Source of the DNA: UBA6107 sp964459385
GTDB taxonomy: Bacteria; Chloroflexota; Anaerolineae; Anaerolineales; Anaerolineaceae
DNA: 64,000 nucleotides
NCBI GenBank assembly: GCA_964459385.1
Contig: CAYWLG010000012.1
Location: 31,693 to 95,692, forward strand
Reading direction: 5' to 3'
Numbering within the stretch: the first letter of the stretch is position 1; each line of letters begins with the position of its first letter. A program made the position numbers and the translations under genes. Of this stretch, positions 58,934 to 64,000 are shown in pieces. The notes under the pieces were generated by a model. It ran no database searches, was not told where the DNA came from, and worked only from the letters and a program-made list of their open reading frames with translations.

Positions 58934-60682
58934 CTACATGGAACGCGCGCCGCGCCTGCCAAACTGGCGCTCCAGCAGATCCACCGAAAGGTGAATCATG
59001 GTGGGACGCCCGTGCGGACAGGTACGCGGGCTTTGACAGGCTTCCAGATCCTGAACCAGTTTTTTCTGTTCTTCGGTCGAAAGCACCTGACCGCCCTTCA
59101 CAGCCAGTCGTTTGCAGATACGTGCGGCCAAACGGGCTTCCCGTTCATTGGCCAGAGGGGATTCATCTTCTTCAAAATCTTCCACCACGCAACGCACGGC
59201 GGCCACCGGATCACCATTTTTGAAGAAAGCCGGGATGGAGAGTATACGAAAGGAAGTGCCGCCAAACTCTTCCACTTTGAAGCCCAGCTTATCGAGCACC
59301 GACAGGCTTTCGCTCATCAAATTTGCGCTTTGGGGTGGCAATTGAAACAACAACGGCTGCAACAGCGCCTGGGCATCGGGGCGCTGCGCCTGCGTCACAT
59401 AGCGTTCAAAGAGAATGCGTTCGTGAGCCGCATGCTGATCGATCAGGTAGAGGCCATCCGGCCCTTCGGCGATCAGATAGGTCGCCCCGATCTGGCCGAT
59501 CCAGCGCAGCAACGGGATGGCCCCTGAAGGCAAAATGGACGCCTGCGTCGGGGCAAGTGAGGCTGTGTCGCCCTCAGTGGTTAAGCCGAGGCCGGGTTGA
59601 GTTTCGTCGCCGGAGTCAAAGGCAGCCCAATCCGTTTCTGGCAAAGAAAATTTCGGGTCAATGCGCCAGGTGTTGACACTTACCTGAGGCACAGGCGAAT
59701 AGGCCAACAAGGCACGCCGCACCGCCCGCTGCATCAAAGAAAAAAGTTGGTCGGGCTTGCGAAAACGCACCTCTGCCTTGGCCGGGTGAACGTTGACATC
59801 CACTTCTTCGGGTTCGAGTTGAATAAACAGGATGCTGATCGGGTAGCGCCCGACCATGATGAAAGTTTGGTAAGCGTGCATCACCGCCGAAGCAAGGGCG
59901 GTGTCTTGCACCCAGCGGCCATTCACGAAAAAGGTCATCTCTTTGCGGTTGGAGCGCGTCAAGGCAATGGGGCTGATGAAACCGCCGATACTGACGCCCT
60001 CATCGCTGAAATCCACCTCAAGCAACTGTCGGGCCAACTCAACCCCATAGATTTGAGAAAGCACCTCGCGGCGATCTCCGCTGCCGCTGGTTTGCAAGAT
60101 GACCCTGTCCTCCTGGGTGAGGCTGAATGCCAGGTTGGGGTAAGCCAACGCGTAGCGCGTTACCAGGCCATCAATTTGCTGGCGTTCGGTCTGTTCGCGT
60201 TTGAGAAATTTCAGGCGAGCCGGGGTGTTGTAAAAGAGGTCGCGTACGGCGATCACTGTACCTGGCGGCACCCCGATCACTTCCAGTGCAGAGGCTTTTC
60301 CGCCGTCCACCTGGATGCGGGCACCGCTGTTCTGGCCTTGTGAGCGGGATGTGATCGTAAAGTGAGAAACCGAGGCAATCGAGGCCAGTGCTTCGCCGCG
60401 AAAGCCCAGGGTGCGGATGTGAAAGAGGTCTTCAGAATTGTTCAGTTTGCTGGTAGCGTGGCGGGCGATGGCCAGTGTCATCTCTTCTGCTGAAATGCCC
60501 ACCCCATCGTCGCTGATCTCGATCAAACGCTGGCCGGCGCCTTCAATGCGGATGGAGAGGCGTTTTGCCCCGGCATCGATGGCGTTTTCGACCAATTCCT
60601 TTACCACCGAAGCCGGTCGTTCCACCACTTCACCGGCGGCGATTTGTGAAGCCACTTCATCGGGTAGAAGGTGTATTTTCAT
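58934..60682 (-). CDS. mutL: DNA mismatch repair protein MutL (endonuclease form)
   Basis: A 582-residue GHKL ATPase. IAAGEVVERPASVVKELVENAIDAGA, DDGVGI and RTLGFRGEALASIASV define the ATP site. The C-terminal domain carries DQHA-x2-E-x4-E (DQHAAHERILFE) and the CPHGRPT metal-site motif, so it should nick DNA, as in bacteria without MutH. The start at 60682 lies 8 nt after a TATAAT. No mutS gene is next to it. Confidence 0.95.
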   Translation of the reverse strand: MKIHLLPDEVASQIAAGEVVERPASVVKELVENAIDAGAKRLSIRIEGAGQRLIEISDDGVGISAEEMTLAIARHATSKLNNSEDLFHIRTLGFRGEALASIASVSHFTITSRSQGQNSGARIQVDGGKASALEVIGVPPGTVIAVRDLFYNTPARLKFLKREQTERQQIDGLVTRYALAYPNLAFSLTQEDRVILQTSGSGDRREVLSQIYGVELARQLLEVDFSDEGVSIGGFISPIALTRSNRKEMTFFVNGRWVQDTALASAVMHAYQTFIMVGRYPISILFIQLEPEEVDVNVHPAKAEVRFRKPDQLFSLMQRAVRRALLAYSPVPQVSVNTWRIDPKFSLPETDWAAFDSGDETQPGLGLTTEGDTASLAPTQASILPSGAIPLLRWIGQIGATYLIAEGPDGLYLIDQHAAHERILFERYVTQAQRPDAQALLQPLLFQLPPQSANLMSESLSVLDKLGFKVEEFGGTSFRILSIPAFFKNGDPVAAVRCVVEDFEEDESPLANEREARLAARICKRLAVKGGQVLSTEEQKKLVQDLEACQSPRTCPHGRPTMIHLSVDLLERQFGRRGARSM

Positions 60683-60696
60683 AGGTTAAAATTATA
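60683..60696 (-). promoter_or_regulatory. -10 box of a probable leaderless transcript (mutL)
   Basis: TATAAT (60696-60691 on the minus strand) ends 8 nt before the ATG at 60682. Confidence 0.5.
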
Positions 60697-60739
60697 TCCC
60701 AGGCCGGGAGGATTTGTTTTTATTTTTGTTCAAACAAGG

Positions 60740-60751
60740 TATACTTCACCC
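60740..60751 (+). promoter_or_regulatory. -10 box of a probable leaderless transcript (HAD gene)
   Basis: TATACT (60740-60745) ends 6 nt before the ATG at 60752. No Shine-Dalgarno is present. Confidence 0.5.
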
Positions 60752-61387
60752 ATGTGTTTTGAAACCCTCTTTTTTGACCTGGACGATACCCTCTATCCTT
60801 CCACCTCAGGTCTCTGGGATGCCATCGGCGTACGTATCGAAACTTTTATGCGCGAACAGGTCCATATTCCGGCCGCCGAAGTGCACAATCTGCGCACTGA
60901 ATTGTTTCTGCAGTACGGCTCAACGATGAAGGGGCTGGTAAAGTTGTACGGCATCGAAGAACAGGCCTTTTTGGATTATGTTCACGATGTTCCGGTGACC
61001 AATTTTCTCTTCCCCAACCCCGATCTGCGTGAAACCCTGCTTTCGTACCCTCAACGCAAAGTGATCTTCACCAATGCCGATACCAATCATGCCCATCGTG
61101 TTTTGAGCGCCATTGGTCTGCAAGGCATTTTTGAGCAAATCATCGACATTCGCGCCATTCACCCTTACTGCAAACCCCAGGTAGAAGCCTTCCATTCCGC
61201 ACTAAAACTGGCCGGGGTGAAAGAAGCTGAAAACTGTGTCATGATCGACGACTCGGCCAATAACCTGCGCTCAGCACGCAAAGCTGGCCTTTTCACCATT
61301 CAGGCTGGCGTGCCGGCCTGCCCCGAAGGCATTGACGCTGCCGTGCTCTCACTGCTTGACCTGCCCGATGTAATCCCCGTCAATTGA
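60752..61387 (+). CDS. HAD hydrolase, pyrimidine 5'-nucleotidase-like
   Basis: A 211-residue HAD phosphatase. Motif I is FFDLDDTLYPS, motif II IFTNAD, motif III has K in the PYCKP region and motif IV is VMIDDSANNL. The DLDDTLYP sequence and helical cap fit the SDT1/pyrimidine 5'-nucleotidase group. It should remove phosphate from nucleotides such as UMP; the substrate is inferred. The start at 60752 is chosen because the promoter lies inside the longer frame. Confidence 0.85.
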   Translation: MCFETLFFDLDDTLYPSTSGLWDAIGVRIETFMREQVHIPAAEVHNLRTELFLQYGSTMKGLVKLYGIEEQAFLDYVHDVPVTNFLFPNPDLRETLLSYPQRKVIFTNADTNHAHRVLSAIGLQGIFEQIIDIRAIHPYCKPQVEAFHSALKLAGVKEAENCVMIDDSANNLRSARKAGLFTIQAGVPACPEGIDAAVLSLLDLPDVIPVN

Positions 61388-61405
61388 AGGAAGGCGAGAG
61401 AAAAT

Positions 61406-61660
61406 ATGATTGAATCCATTACTTTACGCGGTTGGGCACTGATCATTTTGTTTGTTGCCTTTGTGATCGGCTTGAATATGAGCATTTTCCTCAGCTTCCG
61501 CAAAAAGAAGGGGCAAGATCACTGGACCGATCGCATGCATGCCGCCGGAGAGGTGCTGCGTGACCCCTGGAAGCAAGAGAATGCTCAGTTGAATGAGCTG
61601 GCTGAAAAGGTAAAAAAGCTCAACAGCGAGCCGGACAGCGAAGAAAAAGAAATTTCATAA
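61406..61660 (+). CDS. Small single-pass membrane protein
   Basis: An 84-residue protein with one transmembrane helix (about 10-30) and a charged cytoplasmic tail rich in Lys and Glu with coiled-coil character (QLNELAEKVKKLNSE). AGGAAGG lies before the ATG, 18 nt after the HAD gene, so it is probably co-transcribed. No family is recognised. Confidence 0.7.
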   Translation: MIESITLRGWALIILFVAFVIGLNMSIFLSFRKKKGQDHWTDRMHAAGEVLRDPWKQENAQLNELAEKVKKLNSEPDSEEKEIS

Positions 61661-61730
61661 TCAGTTAATGCTTTGGTAGTATCGTTATGGGTATATTTGC
61701 GGCAAGCGTTACCGCAGGAGAGTTAATTTT

Positions 61731-62966
61731 ATGAATAAAACCGGACGAAACATTCTCATCGCTTTTTTGGCGATCTTTCTTTTGGCAGGTACATTCTCTG
61801 GTGGGCTGATTATTGGTTGGTTGATCCCCCAGCAAGGTGTGCTCGATTCTGCTTTACAGACCAGTGTTCTGGCCACCCCGACCCCAACGGCGAGTAACAG
61901 CAGTACCGACTCGCTTTTCCAGCCATTTTGGGAAACCTGGCAGCTCGTCCACAGCGAATATGTTGATCAGCCGGTGAACGACACCGAGTTGATGCAGGGT
62001 GCCATTCGCGGCATGCTCGCATCGCTGGGCGACAAGCACACCTCATACATGAACCCGGAAGAATACCAGCAGGCCACCATGCCGCTGGAAGGCGGTTACG
62101 AAGGCATTGGCGCCTATGTAGATACCTCCGGCGCTTACCTGACCATCATCAGCCCCATGACCGGCTCGCCGGCCGAAGCGGCTGGTCTGAAAGCCGGTGA
62201 CGAGATCACGGCCATTGATGGCAAAGACATGACCGGCACCGATCCGAGCATCGTGCTGCAATCTGTACTGGGGCCGGCTGACTCGACGGTGACCCTCTCG
62301 ATCCATCGCCCCGACCCCGATTCGACTTTTGATGTGTCCATCACCCGCGCGAAGATCGAGGTGCCTACCATCGAGAGCAAGATGCTCGACAACCAGATCG
62401 CTTATGTGGCTCTGGCTACTTTCGGCGACACGACCACAGATGACCTAAAAAAGGCCCTCACCGATCTGCTGGCACAGAACCCTAAAGGGCTCATCCTTGA
62501 TCTGCGTAATAATGGCGGCGGTTATTTGAACACGGCCATCGAAGTGGTATCGCAGTTTGTCGGCGATGGCGTGGTCATGTACGAAGAAGAAGGCAATGGC
62601 ACCATGAACGAATACAACGCCATTCCGGGGGGGCTGGCCACGAACATTCCGCTGGTGGTGCTGGTCAACGAAGGCACTGCTTCAGCCTCTGAGATCACGG
62701 CCGGCGCGATTCAGGATTACGGCCGCGGTGTGCTGGTAGGCACCACCACCTATGGCAAAGGCTCGGTGCAAAACTGGATCACCCTCGACAACAATCAGGG
62801 CGCGGTGCGCATCACCGTGGCACATTGGTTGACCCCACAGAAACGCCAGATCAACGGTGTGGGTCTGACACCCGATTATGTGGTGGAATTAACAGAAGAA
62901 GACATCAACAATAAAAATGACGCGCAATTGAACAAAGCCATCGATATTCTCTTGAATAATCAATAA
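61731..62966 (+). CDS. S41 C-terminal processing peptidase
   Basis: A 411-residue exported serine protease. A signal anchor (about 8-30) and a short Thr/Pro linker are followed by the S41 N-domain, a PDZ domain (GAYLTIISPMTGSPAEAAGLKAGDEI) and the catalytic domain with the Ser-Lys dyad S318 (GTASASE) and K343 (TYGKGS), the exact 25-residue spacing of CtpA. It trims C-termini of exported proteins. GGAGAG precedes the ATG at 61731. It lies 70 nt after the small membrane protein. Confidence 0.93.
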   Translation: MNKTGRNILIAFLAIFLLAGTFSGGLIIGWLIPQQGVLDSALQTSVLATPTPTASNSSTDSLFQPFWETWQLVHSEYVDQPVNDTELMQGAIRGMLASLGDKHTSYMNPEEYQQATMPLEGGYEGIGAYVDTSGAYLTIISPMTGSPAEAAGLKAGDEITAIDGKDMTGTDPSIVLQSVLGPADSTVTLSIHRPDPDSTFDVSITRAKIEVPTIESKMLDNQIAYVALATFGDTTTDDLKKALTDLLAQNPKGLILDLRNNGGGYLNTAIEVVSQFVGDGVVMYEEEGNGTMNEYNAIPGGLATNIPLVVLVNEGTASASEITAGAIQDYGRGVLVGTTTYGKGSVQNWITLDNNQGAVRITVAHWLTPQKRQINGVGLTPDYVVELTEEDINNKNDAQLNKAIDILLNNQ

Positions 62967-63010
62967 GCTGTGTTATCATTGGTGCGGAAATTTCTATTAA
63001 GTTGTTTTAA

Positions 63011-63039
63011 TTGACAGTATTTCTAGCAAAGGGTATAAT
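63011..63039 (+). promoter_or_regulatory. Full-consensus promoter of the S1-domain gene
   Basis: TTGACA (63011-63016), a 17-nt spacer and TATAAT (63034-63039). Both boxes and the spacing match the sigma-70 consensus exactly. Confidence 0.9.
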
Positions 63040-63077
63040 GCACCTTCGCTGATATTTGAACCTGGGAGAGGCACGTT

Positions 63078-63929
63078 ATGGAATCGAATATTGTTGCGGA
63101 TACAGACCGCGCAATGGAATTACGACCAAAAATGCAATTTACTGGAACTGTTTCAAAAATCCGTCTTGCGGGAGCTGTGATCGATCTCGGCACCGGTAAA
63201 CCGGCCGTTCTTCACATCTCGCAGATTGTTTCATCGGATAACCAACCGATCAAAAGGGTTGAAGATGTTCTGCAGGAAGGGCAACAGATCGAAGTTTGGA
63301 TCAAGAAGGTCGTTCGTAAAGACGATGATGAACGCATCGAATTGACCATGATCAAACCCCTTGACCTCGAATGGCGTGACATCAAAGTCGGCAATCAGGT
63401 CAAAGGCAAGGTGGTTCGCCTTGAAAAATTTGGTGCCTTTGTTGAGATCGGAGCCGAACGCCCCGGGTTGATTCATATCAGCGAAATGGCTCACGGTTAT
63501 GTCAAGCAGCCCTCCGATGTCGTCAAAGAAGGCGACGAAGTGGAAGTGCAGATCATTGACGTCAACCGCCGCAAGAAACAGATCAAATTGAGCATGAAGG
63601 CCCTGCAGCCCGAACCGGTGGAAGAGGTTAAAGAGAAACCCGCAAGATCTGCTGCCACCACTACCCGCTCTGCTGCTGACGGTCCCAAACGCGAAAAGAA
63701 AGCCCCGCGCAAACCCCGCCGTGCCGGTGAAGAAGACAACAGCGCCCTGATCGATTCTTTCAACGAGGCTGAAGCCGAAAACGAACCGACCGTCATGGAA
63801 TTGGCCATGCGTGCCGCCATGGAAAAGGCCAAAGATCGCAAGAAGAAACAGGATGGCAAGAAGGCTGTTTCAAAAGAGCAGGAAGATATCCTCTCCCGCA
63901 CGCTCGAAAACAAGGTTCAGACCAACTAA
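63078..63929 (+). CDS. Two-S1-domain RNA-binding protein
   Basis: A 283-residue protein with two S1 domains (about 14-95, MQFTGTVSKIRLAGAVIDLG, and 98-170, GNQVKGKVVRLEKFGAFVEIG), then a charged tail: Lys/Arg/Pro-rich, then acidic and helical. It lacks the 4-6 domains of proteobacterial ribosomal protein S1 but could serve as a short S1-like factor, as in some Gram-positive and Chloroflexota genomes. GGGAGAGG lies upstream of the ATG. The perfect promoter suggests high expression. Confidence 0.85.
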   Translation: MESNIVADTDRAMELRPKMQFTGTVSKIRLAGAVIDLGTGKPAVLHISQIVSSDNQPIKRVEDVLQEGQQIEVWIKKVVRKDDDERIELTMIKPLDLEWRDIKVGNQVKGKVVRLEKFGAFVEIGAERPGLIHISEMAHGYVKQPSDVVKEGDEVEVQIIDVNRRKKQIKLSMKALQPEPVEEVKEKPARSAATTTRSAADGPKREKKAPRKPRRAGEEDNSALIDSFNEAEAENEPTVMELAMRAAMEKAKDRKKKQDGKKAVSKEQEDILSRTLENKVQTN

Positions 63930-63953
63930 TCAGACAAAAACCATCCCCAAAAT

Positions 63954-64000
63954 GAACTGCACCCCAAAAGTTGGACACCACCAACAGAAAGGGGTGCAGT
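63954..64000. mobile_element. Probable left end of an IS3-family (IS150-like) element
   Basis: The sequence TGAACTGCACCCC AAAAGTTGGACA (from 63954) resembles IS150-group terminal repeats. ACTGCACCCC (63956-63965) is mirrored exactly by GGGGTGCAGT (63991-64000), with an inner GTTGG/CCAAC pair, a hairpin typical of the left ends of these elements before orfA. The transposase lies beyond the window, so this rests on terminal sequence only. Confidence 0.5.

Noticed and set aside
59811..59820. GGTTCGAGT resembling a tRNA T-loop
   Set aside because: It lies inside mutL and no matching acceptor, D or anticodon arms can be formed. No tRNA gene was found in the window.
59597..60343. A 248-codon open frame on the plus strand
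   Set aside because: It is antisense to mutL, whose ATPase and endonuclease motifs are clear.
1..64000. CRISPR arrays, prophage or integrative-element genes
   Set aside because: No regularly spaced repeats, integrases, phage structural genes or conjugation genes were seen.

Overview
The window looks like a chromosome segment of a Chloroflexota bacterium, most likely class Anaerolineae. This is an inference from gene content, not a database result. Supporting signs are an archaeal/eukaryal-type ProS, a DHH-CBS-tRNA nucleotidyltransferase fusion, TrpB2 instead of TrpB1, a tandem ThyX-like protein, T-box leaders, CIRCE-controlled groESL, and many lipoproteins and single-pass envelope proteins with Thr/Pro-rich linkers, as in a cell with one membrane. 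About 54 genes are densely packed. There are no rRNA or tRNA genes, no CRISPR array and no prophage. One probable insertion-sequence end sits at the right edge.

Layout. 1-8 kb: a PIG-L deacetylase (cut by the window edge), the DHH-CBS-CCA fusion plus an acetyltransferase, and a minus-strand operon of three exported proteins (FG-GAP-like, DUF3160, CapA). 8-13.6 kb: an EF-G paralogue, then a small protein-MazG-LOG-proS operon and an AlkD-like gene. 13.6-15.2 kb: a TetR plus ferredoxin-nitroreductase pair that looks like an accessory insert. 15.2-20.9 kb: rplI, a RodZ-like gene with rimO, a membrane-anchored protein and a TIGR02206-type membrane protein. 21-30.6 kb: the nusA-ylxR-infB-rbfA-nrnA-truB translation operon, then ribF-thyX-like-mgtC. 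30.6-34.8 kb: a T-box-controlled trpB2 and a large Zn-ribbon DNA-methylase-like protein whose catalytic motifs look destroyed. 34.8-41.4 kb (minus strand): a membrane protein, a PpiC lipoprotein, groESL and two tandem TPR proteins. 41.5-52.5 kb: trmD, an MFS carrier, a complete BMP-type nucleoside ABC importer and a NatAB-like ABC exporter. 52.6-64 kb: DUF429, UbiA, T-box serS, tilS, a receiver-CpaE fusion, mutL, a HAD phosphatase, an S41 protease and a two-S1-domain protein.

Gene expression shows a strong pattern. Genes inside operons carry Shine-Dalgarno sequences and often ATGA overlaps. At least twelve genes that begin a transcription unit instead have a TANNNT -10 box ending 6-8 nt before the start codon and no Shine-Dalgarno, so their mRNAs are probably leaderless. 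Other units have normal leaders with near-consensus -35/N17/-10 promoters, and most end in clear intrinsic terminators.

The observations most worth following are the apparently inactive Zn-ribbon methylase-like protein (32562-34802), the tandem ThyX-like protein in which each half keeps a different part of the RHR-X7-S motif (28514-29932), the widespread leaderless promoter layout, and the double regulation suggested for trpB2 (a promoter dyad plus a Trp-type T-box).
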